Assembly (NCBI RefSeq): GCF_003937915.1
Contig: NZ_RHUM01000012.1
Coordinates: forward strand, 62,001 to 126,000
Direction: 5' to 3'
DNA: 64,000 bases
DNA from: Erwinia sp. 198
Lineage (GTDB): Bacteria > Pseudomonadota > Gammaproteobacteria > Enterobacterales > Enterobacteriaceae
Positions within the stretch are counted from its first letter, which is position 1, and every line of letters starts with the position of its first letter. A model generated the notes under the pieces. It was not told the origin of the DNA and did not search any database. It saw only the letters and a list, made by a program, of their open reading frames with translations. Both the position numbers and the translations under genes were made by a program. Shown here in pieces: positions 51,472 to 59,981 of the stretch.

Positions 51472-52763
51472 ATGCAACACAATGATTTTCCTCTGGAACG
51501 CGTGCCACAACACAGCCGCGTTTCTTTTCTGAGCGTGGCTATCGTCCATATGGGAATGCTTACCGCGTTGGATCAATTTATGTTAGGCGCGGTATTGGGC
51601 GACAGCATGAGCCTGTCGGCGGCGCTGGCGGCCATTCTGGTAGGCAGCCTGTTATTTGGCCTGGTCACCTTTGGTTTTGGCTATATCGGTATGAAAGAAG
51701 GGTTGTCCGGCAGCTTGCTGGCGCGCTGGTGCGGATTTGGCCGAACGGGGTCGGCACTGATCGGCGTCGTGGTGGCGATCAGTTTATTAGGCTGGTTTGG
51801 TATACAGAATGCGATTTTTGCGAAATCGCTGAGCGCTGCGTTTTCCGATACGCTTAACTTCCGGACAGCAGCAACGATCTCCGGCCTGTTTCTTACCGTG
51901 CTGGTGGCGTTTGGTTTCAAAGCGCTGCGCTTTACGGCACGCATCGCCGTACCGGTTTTTATTGCGCTGATCGCCTGGATTGCCTGGCAGACGCTGGCTA
52001 CCGATCATGTGCAGGCAATGGCCGTTTCCCTGGCAGGTAAAGAGGTGCTGTCGGTGAACGCGGGCATTACGCTGGTGGTAGGCGGCGCCATTCTTGTCAG
52101 CCTGATGACGCCCGATCTGACGCGCTACTCGCGAAAAGGCAGCCACGTTTCGGCGTCACCCTGGCGACCATTGTTCTGGGCGAGTTCATTATCAACGGCC
52201 TGGCGATCTTTATCGCGCGTAAGCTGAATACAGGCGACGTGATGTCTATCATCACGCTGGCTTCCGGCACGGCTGGCCTGTTTGCCGTTATTTTTTCTAC
52301 GCTAAGGGTAAACGATTTGAATCTTTACTCCTCGGCGCTTGGCGTGATTAATGCCGTAGAAAGCCTTAGCGGCATAAAATTAAATTATCGACCCGTCACG
52401 CTGGCCCTGGGCGTGCTGGGCACTACGCTATCGGTGCTGGGCATTCTGGATCACTTTGTCGATTTTCTGAATTTGCTCGGCGTTATTGTGCCGCCAGCGT
52501 TGGGCGTGATGCTGACGGAGTATTTCCTGCTGAAGAAGTACAGCCTTGCCTTACGACGTTCCGGTCACGACGGCAGTTTGCCTGCGGAAGCGACATTTAC
52601 CGGCTGGCCCGCGATCCTGGCCACGCTGCTGGGCGGTTATATTGGACTGAACATGGCATGGGGCGTGTCTACCATTAATTCCTTTGTGGCGGCGTGCGCC
52701 GGCTATCTGTTGCTGGAGCTGCTGACGGAAAAAGTTATCGCTCGTCGGACAAGAAAAGCCTGA
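51472..52763 (+). pseudogene. NCS1 cytosine-permease-like gene with one-base frameshift
   Basis: The first part (51472 to about 52150) encodes an NCS1/CodB-type permease through M-T-P-D-L-T-R-Y-S-R-K-G-S-H-V. The protein then resumes one frame over with F-G-V-T-L-A-T-I-V-L-G-E-F-I-I-N-G-L and continues to 52763. Adding one T to the TTT at 52148-52150 restores a continuous protein of about 430 residues, the normal length of the family. As read, the product stops after 251 residues with a nonsense tail. It is either a recent pseudogene or a sequencing error in a T run. Confidence 0.85.
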
Positions 52764-52769
52764 GGCCAC

Positions 52770-52801
52770 GACGACAAAGCGCCGTGACGCGCTTTGTCGT
52801 C
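52770..52801 (+). terminator. Long hairpin after the permease pseudogene
   Basis: A 13-base-pair stem (GACGACAAAGCGC with its complement) with a 6-base loop, a few bases after the stop. The T-tract is weak (CCTTTC), so termination may be partial. Confidence 0.6.
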
Positions 52802-52974
52802 CCTTTCGGACTACTGTTACCGTGCTGCTTTAAGGCATTCATAAACCGCTTATCCTTTGTCTTCTTTGCATATGTTATTAACCTGTAACATGTAATTAAG
52901 CGCCAGATCTCAGTCGCCTGCTACACTTTCTTCGAGCTTGTTCTTCAGCACATACCTCAAACGAAGGAGATGTT

Positions 52975-53415
52975 ATGCAACTTTCGCCTTATTTATACTT
53001 TTCGGGAAACTGTGAAGAGGCTATCGCTTTTTATCAGCAGGCCACGGGAGCCGAACTGACGGTTAAAATGACCTGGGGTGACGTGCCTGCGGAAAAAAAA
53101 CAGCAGCCGCAGAAACAGAACAGCCCAAGCGCGGAGCAGCCAGCGGATGATAAAATCATGCACGCCTTGCTGCATATCGGCGATGGCGAGCTGCAAATGA
53201 GCGACAGCGCGGAAGCGGTAAGCTACAACGGTTTTGCCGTCAGCCTGTCGAGCAACGATCCTGCCGAAGGCAAACGCTGGTTCGATAATCTTTCCGCTGG
53301 CGGTAAAGTCACGCTGGAATGGGAAGAAACCTTCTGGGCGGCCGGTTTCGGTACGCTGATCGATAAGTTCGGCGTGCCGTGGCGCATCAACGTAAACAAA
53401 CCTGCTACTGACTGA
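52975..53415 (+). CDS. yjdN: PhnB-like VOC-fold protein (YjdN family)
   Basis: A 146-residue glyoxalase/VOC-fold protein. L-S-P-Y-L-Y-F-S-G-N-C-E-E-A-I-A-F-Y at the start, G-K-R-W-F-D-N-L in the middle and the late E-T-F-W-A-A-G-F-G-T-L-I-D-K-F-G-V-P-W-x-I-N-V match E. coli YjdN. Members are dimeric cytoplasmic proteins of unknown reaction. A Gln/Lys-rich low-complexity stretch occupies residues 40-57, where YjdN has a different loop. The 3' end overlaps the convergent LysR gene by 11 bases. Confidence 0.83.
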   Translation: MQLSPYLYFSGNCEEAIAFYQQATGAELTVKMTWGDVPAEKKQQPQKQNSPSAEQPADDKIMHALLHIGDGELQMSDSAEAVSYNGFAVSLSSNDPAEGKRWFDNLSAGGKVTLEWEETFWAAGFGTLIDKFGVPWRINVNKPATD

Positions 53416-54313
53416 TTTTCAGCCGATCCAGCGTGGCAAGCAGCGCGTCGACCTTCGGCAGCAGCTGCTTTCTGCGCGGCCAGATGATAAATAGCGGCAG
53501 GCCTTCTACCGCTAACTCTGGCAGGATCGGCACCAGCGCGCCGCTGGCTAACTCTTTTTCCAGCAGCCAGGTCGCCATCTGCGCCACGCCGAGTCCGGCT
53601 ACTACGGCGGCGACCTGGGCTTCTCCATCTCCCAACGCCATCCGATAAGGCAGGGTTCGGGTTATCGTTCGTCCATCCGGCGAGCGGATATGCCACGGAC
53701 TGGTGCTGCCATCTACCCGATTGTAAACAATGGCCCGCCTTTCGGTCAGCGCCTGCAAAGAGCCAGGCACGCCGTGCTGCGCCAGATAGTCCGGCGAAGC
53801 GCAGAAGATCAGCCTTTCATTACCCAAAAAGCGGCAGCCCAGCGAGGGCGGAAAATCTGTCGAGCCGCCAATGCGTATCGCGATATCCACGCCTTCCTCA
53901 AACAGATCGACAAAGCGATCGGAGAACGAGAGGGCAATCTGCATCTCAGGGTTCTGCCGGCAAAATTCGTTGATTAGCGGCATCACCCGCATCCGGCCAA
54001 AGGTGTTGGGCACGGCAATCCGCAGCCGTCCGACCGGAATGGCGCGTTGGGCGGCCAACACGGATTCCGCTTCCGCCAGCTCGCTCAGCACGCGCGTACA
54101 GGTTTCATAAAAGGCCTGGCCGGCATCCGTCAGCGCCAGTCGTCGCGTGGTGCGCTCAAACAGCCGCGAGCCGAGCCGGGCTTCCAGCCTTGCCACGCTT
54201 TTGCTGATGGCTGAACTGGTCAGATGCAACGAATCGGCGGCGGCGGTAAAACTGCCGTGCTCCACGCTGGCGACAAAGGGGGTGATATCTTTAAGGCGGT
54301 CCCGACCGATCAT
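53405..54313 (-). CDS. LysR-type transcriptional regulator
   Basis: A 302-residue LysR-type regulator. The N-terminal winged helix is F-V-A-S-V-E-H-G-S-F-T-A-A-A-D-S-L-H-L-T-S-S-A-like, followed by a co-inducer domain with G-R-L-R-I-A-V-P-N-T-F-G-R. It belongs to the large group often paired with divergent oxidoreductases, and it is divergent from a PRISE-type reductase gene 99 bases away. An inverted repeat between them (54324-54344) is a likely binding site. The effector is unknown. Confidence 0.87.
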   Translation of the reverse strand: MIGRDRLKDITPFVASVEHGSFTAAADSLHLTSSAISKSVARLEARLGSRLFERTTRRLALTDAGQAFYETCTRVLSELAEAESVLAAQRAIPVGRLRIAVPNTFGRMRVMPLINEFCRQNPEMQIALSFSDRFVDLFEEGVDIAIRIGGSTDFPPSLGCRFLGNERLIFCASPDYLAQHGVPGSLQALTERRAIVYNRVDGSTSPWHIRSPDGRTITRTLPYRMALGDGEAQVAAVVAGLGVAQMATWLLEKELASGALVPILPELAVEGLPLFIIWPRRKQLLPKVDALLATLDRLKISQ

Positions 54314-54323
54314 TATTTATGAC

Positions 54324-54344
54324 TCATATTCTTAAATAATATGA
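54324..54344. promoter_or_regulatory. Inverted repeat in the LysR/reductase divergent region
   Basis: TCATATT, seven bases, AATATGA. A 7-7-7 palindrome just upstream of the LysR start is typical of a LysR-type operator controlling both divergent genes. Confidence 0.5.
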
Positions 54345-54412
54345 ATTTATACCTCTAATAGGATTTTAATTCTCTATTAAGCTTAATGAATTAGTAATCA
54401 GGAGGAAAATTT

Positions 54413-55480
54413 ATGCAACAACGCGCACTTATTGTCGGCGTCAGCGGCGTTATCGGTACCGCACTGGCAGAGCAGCTGACCGGCGACGGTTGGGAAGTTT
54501 ACGGCCTTTCACGCGGTCGCACAGCGGTTCCGGCGGGCTGCACGGCATTGACCGCCGACCTTACCGATGCTGGATCCGTTAAGAAAGCGCTGGCTGACCT
54601 GAAGGTTGATAAGGTCTTCTTCAGTGTCTGGTCGCGTCAGGCCAATGAAAAAGAGAATATTCGGGTGAACGGCGCGATGGTACGTAATGTGATTGACGCG
54701 CTGGGCGACGGTCTGAAAGGCGGTCACGTGGCGCTGGTCACCGGGCTTAAACACTATCTGGGGCCGTTCGACGCCTATGGCAAAGGCGCGGTGCCAATGA
54801 CGCCGTTCCGCGAAGAGCAGGGCCGTCAGCCGGTCGATAACTTCTATTATGCGCAGGAAGATGAAGTCTTTGCGGGCGCAGAAAAATATGGCTTCACCTG
54901 GAGCGTGCACCGCCCGCATACCATTATCGGCTTTGCGCTGGGCAACGCCATGAACATGGGCCAGACGCTGGCCGTTTATGCCAGCCTCTGCAAGCAGACC
55001 GGCCAGCCGTTTATCTTCCCCGGCTCAAAAGCGCAGTGGGAAGGCGTGACCGATATGACCAGCGCAAGCGTGCTGGCGCAGCAGCTGGAATGGGCCGCGA
55101 CCACGCCGTCGGCGCAGAACGAGGATTACAACGTGGTCAACGGCGACGTGTTCCGCTGGAAATGGATGTGGGGCCAGATCGCCGACTATTTTGGCGTGGA
55201 AGCCGCGCCTTACCCGGACGAGATGCAGCCGCTGGAAGGGCGGATGGATGCGGCGGCAGAGCAGTGGAAAGCCATCGCGCAGCAGTTCGACCTGAAGGAA
55301 GCGGATATCAACCGGCTGGTTTCCTGGTGGCATACCGACGCCGATCTGGGCCGCCCGATGGAGGTCTTTACCGACGTCAGTAAAAGCCGCAAGGCGGGCT
55401 TTACCGGCTACCAGCCCACCCGCGACGCGTTTTTCGCGCTGTTTGACAGGCTGAAGGCGGAAAAACTTATCCCGGCCTGA
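54413..55480 (+). CDS. PRISE-type short-chain reductase
   Basis: A 355-residue extended short-chain dehydrogenase. The NAD(P)-binding glycine motif is G-V-S-G-V-I-G (residues 9-15). The motifs T-G-L-K-H-Y-L-G-P-F (Lys113) and N-F-Y-Y (143-146) are the catalytic Lys and Tyr signatures of the PRISE family (progesterone 5-beta-reductase/iridoid synthase-like). These enzymes reduce activated C=C bonds in enones; the bacterial substrate is unknown. AGGAGG precedes the ATG. It is probably controlled by the divergent LysR. Confidence 0.88.
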   Translation: MQQRALIVGVSGVIGTALAEQLTGDGWEVYGLSRGRTAVPAGCTALTADLTDAGSVKKALADLKVDKVFFSVWSRQANEKENIRVNGAMVRNVIDALGDGLKGGHVALVTGLKHYLGPFDAYGKGAVPMTPFREEQGRQPVDNFYYAQEDEVFAGAEKYGFTWSVHRPHTIIGFALGNAMNMGQTLAVYASLCKQTGQPFIFPGSKAQWEGVTDMTSASVLAQQLEWAATTPSAQNEDYNVVNGDVFRWKWMWGQIADYFGVEAAPYPDEMQPLEGRMDAAAEQWKAIAQQFDLKEADINRLVSWWHTDADLGRPMEVFTDVSKSRKAGFTGYQPTRDAFFALFDRLKAEKLIPA

Positions 55481-55507
55481 TGCTACAGGCGCCGCGCGTG
55501 ACGGCCA

Positions 55508-56038
55508 TTACGCGCGGCGCGCTGCTTCAGGCTGCACGTATTCCTGACGCAGCATGCCATAGAGCGCGCAGTCCCAGCGCGCTTCTCCTACCGCCACGCC
55601 CTGCCGCTGTACGCCTTCCCGCACAAAACCCAGCTTCTCGTAGGTACGTATCGCCGCCTGATTAAAGGTGTAGACGCGCAGCTCAATACGCTCGATGCCT
55701 TCCTGCTGAAAAGCCGTCGCAATCAGTTGACGCAGCATGTGCTCCGCCAGATTTTTTCCCCGCATCGCTGGATTGACCACCACGCGACAGAGGCAGGCCA
55801 GATGGTTGTTCCAGTCAAAGCCTGTCTGCGCCACGGCAGCCAGTTCGCCCGCCTGTTTTCCGGCAAAAGTAAGCAGGCTGGCAGGCTTCTGGCTGGCGGA
55901 ATCCAGCAGCGTGGCGAGAAATGACTCTTCCAGCGGCCAGGCGACGCCCGGCCCGGCCCACTGCGTAACGTCGGCCTGTGACGTAAACCAACTGCTTAAG
56001 GCAAGCCGATCTTGCTCGGCGAAAAAGGCAATCTGCAT
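55508..56038 (-). CDS. GNAT family N-acetyltransferase
   Basis: A 176-residue acetyltransferase. V-V-V-N-P-A-M-R-G-K-N-L-A-E-H-M-L-R is the acetyl-CoA loop, followed by I-E-L-R-V-Y-T-F-N-Q-A-A-I-R-T-Y-E-K-L-G-F-x-x-E-G, the RimJ/RimL-like ending. The substrate may be a protein N-terminus or a small amine. It stands alone, convergent with the PRISE reductase. Confidence 0.85.
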   Translation of the reverse strand: MQIAFFAEQDRLALSSWFTSQADVTQWAGPGVAWPLEESFLATLLDSASQKPASLLTFAGKQAGELAAVAQTGFDWNNHLACLCRVVVNPAMRGKNLAEHMLRQLIATAFQQEGIERIELRVYTFNQAAIRTYEKLGFVREGVQRQGVAVGEARWDCALYGMLRQEYVQPEAARRA

Positions 56039-56282
56039 AGGGTGCTCGCTCAGGCTAAAAAAGGTGAGTGGCGAAAATCCACGAAGGGTTCAACTTTCTT
56101 TGTTCCGCCGGTCTGGCGGCGCTATCCGGCCTCATTTTGCAACAATTGTTTCCTGGTGGAAACAATAGCCGAAAGATGCGCCTGACTGTTGCGAAAAAAG
56201 CCGCCTGCGTTAGGATGAAGCTATCCGGGCAGGCCAAAAAGGCGCTGACCCCAACATGACTCTTATACTGGCAGGGGAAACC

Positions 56283-57062
56283 ATGAGCAATAAAACCATT
56301 CACTGGAACGGCGGCTTGCAGCCGGAAGCGGTAAATATCCTGTCTGCCGACGGCGGCATGATCGTCTGCCCGACCAAAGTGGGCTACATCATCATGACTT
56401 CCGATGCAAAAGGCCTGGAGCGCAAGTTCGACGCCAAGCAGCGCAACCGCAACAAGCCGGGCGTGGTGCTGTGCGGCTCGCTGGAGCAGCTGAAAGAGCT
56501 GGCGCAGCTGAACCCGGAAATTGAATCGCTGTATCAGCAGCACTGGGACAAAGACGTGCTGCTGGGCTGCATCCTGCCGTGGAAAGAAGAGGCGGTGGCG
56601 CGTATCCCGGAAGACGGTTCAAAAGATCTGATGATGGATCGCCGTCAAACCAGCTGCTTCGTGATTAAATTCGGCGTGCCCGGCGAGAAACTGGCGAAAG
56701 AGCTGTGGGAAAACCACGGTAAATTCTCCTTCGCCAGCTCGGCTAACCCATCAGGCAAAGGCAACCGCGGTCTGGTCGAAGGCATCGGCGAGCGTATTGA
56801 ATCCCAGGCGGATCTGATTATCGAAGCCAACGACTACGTGAAGTCTATCCAGCCTAACGAATCAGAGAAAACCCGCTACGAGCAGGGCGTGATGGTGGCG
56901 ATGGTGGACGAAAACGGCAAGCTGGTGCCGGAGCAGAAGGGCGAACGCAACATCACGCCTTGTCCGGTACTGATCCGTAAAGGGCTGGACGTGGATAAAA
57001 TCATGTCGATGCTGTCAGATACCTTCACTACCTGGGATTACCGCCACGGTAATTACTACTAA
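56283..57062 (+). CDS. Sua5/YciO/YrdC-domain protein
   Basis: A 259-residue YrdC-fold protein. It has the nucleotide-binding C-P-T-K-V-G-Y, the K-x-R-x3-K-P motif (K-Q-R-N-R-N-K-P) and the S-x-N motif (S-S-A-N-P-S-G), the residues that bind ATP and carbamoyl groups in threonylcarbamoyl-AMP synthases. It differs from the housekeeping TsaC and YciO and has its own C-terminal tail (T-W-D-Y-R-H-G-N-Y-Y), so it may be a secondary paralogue with another substrate. I chose ATG 56283 with AGGGGA upstream. A terminator follows. Confidence 0.82.
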   Translation: MSNKTIHWNGGLQPEAVNILSADGGMIVCPTKVGYIIMTSDAKGLERKFDAKQRNRNKPGVVLCGSLEQLKELAQLNPEIESLYQQHWDKDVLLGCILPWKEEAVARIPEDGSKDLMMDRRQTSCFVIKFGVPGEKLAKELWENHGKFSFASSANPSGKGNRGLVEGIGERIESQADLIIEANDYVKSIQPNESEKTRYEQGVMVAMVDENGKLVPEQKGERNITPCPVLIRKGLDVDKIMSMLSDTFTTWDYRHGNYY

Positions 57063-57084
57063 ACGCACGTTAATCTTTAGTCTG

Positions 57085-57106
57085 AGCCCGCGCTGGCGGG
57101 CTTTTT
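57085..57106 (+). terminator. Intrinsic terminator after the Sua5-like gene
   Basis: AGCCCGC pairs with GCGGGCT around GCTG, followed by a short T run. It lies between convergent genes. Confidence 0.83.
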
Positions 57107-57527
57107 ATCTTTGAACAACCGAGACGGCTACAGTATCCGGTTCAGAATAGAGACCTACTGTTATAACCTCTTTTGGATCCTGACCTTGCCAGCAGGCCGC
57201 TTCTACAAAACAGGTTGTCTGTTTTGCATAACCCTTTAAATCGAGGTAACGATTTATTTCTCTGGTGTCCCTGGTACCATAAAATTTTACCGTGAAGGCA
57301 AAAAATGACGCCGGGCCAGAAACATTCGCATAGTCAAAATCATAGCGTGCAGAAATTCTGGGCATGTTTTTCAATATATCGGGCGTGTAGTAACCATATT
57401 CTCGCTTATCCCGTTCAGTATAATGAGCGCTACTCGCCGAGCCCATCTTAAGCCAGGGCCAGACAGAGATAAGGGCTGCGCCCGCAACGATAGCGAGACA
57501 GCTGAATATTTTGCAAGCGTTACGCAT
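57105..57527 (-). CDS. Membrane-anchored protein, second gene of overlapping pair
   Basis: A 140-residue protein I do not recognise. Residues 8-27 (F-S-C-L-A-I-V-A-G-A-A-L-I-S-V-W-P-W-L) form one membrane anchor or signal; the rest would lie in the periplasm and has two Cys close together (C-F-V-E-A-A-C-W). Its start overlaps the end of the upstream gene by eight bases, so the two are translationally coupled. The arrangement mirrors the DUF3289/DUF943 pair at 18839-20151. An immunity-like role is possible but inferred. Confidence 0.6.
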   Translation of the reverse strand: MRNACKIFSCLAIVAGAALISVWPWLKMGSASSAHYTERDKREYGYYTPDILKNMPRISARYDFDYANVSGPASFFAFTVKFYGTRDTREINRYLDLKGYAKQTTCFVEAACWQGQDPKEVITVGLYSEPDTVAVSVVQR

Positions 57528-58224
57528 AGGGCAAGGTGCCTCCTTTCGCTTTGTCCAGGTAGGAGCCGTCAGCCGTGGCGATTTTTACCTTACCGGATTG
57601 AAAATCACTCCAGGGCCGTACGGTCAGCATAAAAGCAGGCAGTACACCTTCGTGTGGCCGGGCATGGGGATATTTATCGGGATCGGGAAATAAAATCGGC
57701 GTAAAACCTCTGTTCTTCCAGGCGCCAATTTTGCCGTAGTGGTCCCATCTTTTAAGTGCCTCTTTTTTGCTGACCGGCTTAAGGCACGTGAAAACATTAT
57801 GGTCGGATATAACCCGATAAAAACCCAACAAATCCGAGACTAAATCTTCTCCGCTAAAGCCGCTGTCAGTCACCATGTTGAGGGGAAAAGAGGCCTGAAG
57901 ACCTTCGAATTTTTGGACCAGGGAAACCATCATTCCGAGCGCGATACTTTGACGTTCATGATGCGAATGTCCATGTTTAATACGCCAGGTAATAAACTTG
58001 CCTGTTTTAGTGTTGAAAATATAACTTCTCATAGACTGCGAATAAGTTACATCGTAGTAAGCTTGTCCAGACGCTTCTCCTGCTTCAATTGCCCGGAACA
58101 AATTTCTAATATCTTTTCCTTGCGCATGGCCGAGATCTATCCAACGCAAAACTTCTGTATAGATCAGTCCATAGAAAGCTGTTTCTGCCACGTTCCCTTC
58201 AATAATTTCGCTGCGCTTGCTCAT
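57520..58224 (-). CDS. Unassigned soluble protein, first gene of overlapping pair
   Basis: A 234-residue protein with no signal peptide or membrane segment; I do not recognise its family. Notable features are a His-rich segment H-G-H-S-H-H-E-R-Q at about residues 84-92 that could bind metal, an A-Y-Y-D-V-T-Y-S-Q-S-M-R-S-Y stretch before it, and P-D-P-D-K-Y-P-H-A-R-P-H near the C-terminus. Base composition is more AT-rich than the neighbours. Paired with the overlapping membrane-anchored gene, it could be an effector-like protein; this is inference. Confidence 0.6.
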   Translation of the reverse strand: MSKRSEIIEGNVAETAFYGLIYTEVLRWIDLGHAQGKDIRNLFRAIEAGEASGQAYYDVTYSQSMRSYIFNTKTGKFITWRIKHGHSHHERQSIALGMMVSLVQKFEGLQASFPLNMVTDSGFSGEDLVSDLLGFYRVISDHNVFTCLKPVSKKEALKRWDHYGKIGAWKNRGFTPILFPDPDKYPHARPHEGVLPAFMLTVRPWSDFQSGKVKIATADGSYLDKAKGGTLPYA

Positions 58225-58337
58225 CCTGAGCCTCTTTTCTGTAGGAGTAAAAAACAGACGAATAGCCCGATAATAGGCTTTCTCGCCCGGCTGTAAACTT
58301 CAACCAGCCGGGCTATTATCTGAAACGTCAGCCGTAT

Positions 58338-59228
58338 TTACCGTAGCGCCTTCTGCAACGCAGCGATAAACAGCCTGACGCGTGGGGAAATTAATCCATC
58401 GTCTTTGGTCAGGATCCAGGATTGATAAAGATCCATTTCCCATTCCGGCAGTATCCGGCAGAGCTTGCCTTCCTCCATCGCCTGTAGGGCAACGTAATCC
58501 GGCAGATAGGCTATGCCCGTTTGCGCCACCGCTGAATTGACCAGCGCGGTACTGTTATTGGCGCGGAACCGGCTGCGCACCTCAATATCCCGCTTCTGCT
58601 TTTCCTTGCGAAACGGCAGCGAAATCGTATGGGCCGGGCCGCGAAACAGGATAAAGTCGTGGCGCGTCAGATCTTCCGGCTTGCTGATGGGCTTAAACTG
58701 CTTCAGATAGTCGGGCGCGGCATAAAGGCCCCAGCTGATATCCATCAGCGGCAGGCAGTGCGGATGCTCCGGTCTGTCGCGGCGGATGACGATAGCCAGA
58801 TCGATATTATCGTCCACCAGATTCACCGGCCTGTCGGTAAGGTCAAGATCCACGCTGACGTGCAAATTGTCCGCCACGAACTGGTTCAGCACCGGCACGA
58901 TGCACTGGCAGCCGAAGGTAACTGGCGCGACGACGCGCAGATTGCCGGTCGGCTCTTCGTGGAAGCGGCGAATAAAAAGTTCGGCGCTTTTTACCTCGCT
59001 GAGAATGCGCGCGCAGTAGTGATACCAGGTCATGCCGACCTCGGTCACGGCGATCCTGCGCGTGGTGCGCAACAGCAGCTTTGCGCCCAGGCGTATTTCC
59101 AGCGCGGCGATCTCTTTGCTGACCGCCGACTTGGATATCCCCAGCTGTTTTGCCGCTTCGGTATAGCTCAGCGTTTCTACCACGCGGGCAAAAATCACCA
59201 TCGCGTGCAGGTTTTCGACGTCGCTCAT
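58338..59228 (-). CDS. LysR-type transcriptional regulator
   Basis: A 296-residue LysR-type regulator with the helix-turn-helix S-Y-T-E-A-A-K-Q-L-G-I-S-K-S-A-V-S-K-E-I and a co-inducer domain with G-N-L-R-V-V-A-P-V-T-F-G. Its ATG shares one base with the stop of the upstream LysE gene (TAATG), so it is translated by coupling from the exporter mRNA rather than being divergent as is usual. It probably regulates this two-gene unit. Confidence 0.87.
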   Translation of the reverse strand: MSDVENLHAMVIFARVVETLSYTEAAKQLGISKSAVSKEIAALEIRLGAKLLLRTTRRIAVTEVGMTWYHYCARILSEVKSAELFIRRFHEEPTGNLRVVAPVTFGCQCIVPVLNQFVADNLHVSVDLDLTDRPVNLVDDNIDLAIVIRRDRPEHPHCLPLMDISWGLYAAPDYLKQFKPISKPEDLTRHDFILFRGPAHTISLPFRKEKQKRDIEVRSRFRANNSTALVNSAVAQTGIAYLPDYVALQAMEEGKLCRILPEWEMDLYQSWILTKDDGLISPRVRLFIAALQKALR

Positions 59229-59857
59229 TAGCGCGCGGAGAGGGCCAGCGCGCTGCCCGCAAAGACAAACAGGCTGCCGACGGCACGGTTAAGCAGGCGC
59301 AGGCGCGACGGGTTGGCAAATACGCCAGAAAGGCGGCGACCGGCACAGGCGTAAGCGAACATCAGGCCGCAGTCCGTGACGGCCCAGGTGACGGCCAGCG
59401 TGGCGAACTGAACAGCGTGCGGCTGGCTGGCCTCCACAAAGTTAGGAAACAGCGCGGCGAAAAACAGCAGGTCTTTGGGGTTACTGATGCCGACCATATA
59501 GCCTTTACGAAACAGCCTGAGCAGGCCGGGCATCGCCTGCGGCTGGCCGCTGATAACGATGCTTTCTGCCGGCGTGCTGTTGCGCCAGGCGCTGATGCCC
59601 AGCCAGACCAGATAGGCGGCGCCGACCACTTTCAGCACGGTAAAGGCGGTAGTGGAAGCCGCCAGAATCGCGCCCAGCCCCAGTGCCGATGCGGTCATCA
59701 GCGTCATGGCCGCCATTACGCCGCCGATCACCGTCGCCAACGCGCGGCGGCGGCCATAGCGCAGCCCGTGCGTCATGCTGACCAACGCAGAAGGGCCGGG
59801 AACGGCGATAAGCACGGCAATAATACCGGCATAGGCAAGCCAGAGGTGGAGCGACAT
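59228..59857 (-). CDS. LysE/RhtB family amino-acid exporter
   Basis: A 209-residue inner-membrane protein with six hydrophobic segments and the family motif A-V-P-G-P-S-A-L-V-S-M-T-H-G-L-R-Y-G-R-R-R near the start and G-I-S-N-P-K-D-L-L-F-F in the middle. These proteins export amino acids such as homoserine, threonine or lysine; the substrate here is unknown. AAGGA lies eight bases before the ATG. It is the first gene of a unit with the LysR gene. Confidence 0.87.
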   Translation of the reverse strand: MSLHLWLAYAGIIAVLIAVPGPSALVSMTHGLRYGRRRALATVIGGVMAAMTLMTASALGLGAILAASTTAFTVLKVVGAAYLVWLGISAWRNSTPAESIVISGQPQAMPGLLRLFRKGYMVGISNPKDLLFFAALFPNFVEASQPHAVQFATLAVTWAVTDCGLMFAYACAGRRLSGVFANPSRLRLLNRAVGSLFVFAGSALALSAR

Positions 59858-59981
59858 AACACTATTCCTTGAACAATGAGCGACAGGAACCTTTCGGGTG
59901 GCCGTAGCTTAATGGCTGCGTAGGGGGAAGTAAATTAAGCAGAAGCGGTTGGGGGCGGAGAATGCGAGCCGCCCCGTAAAA

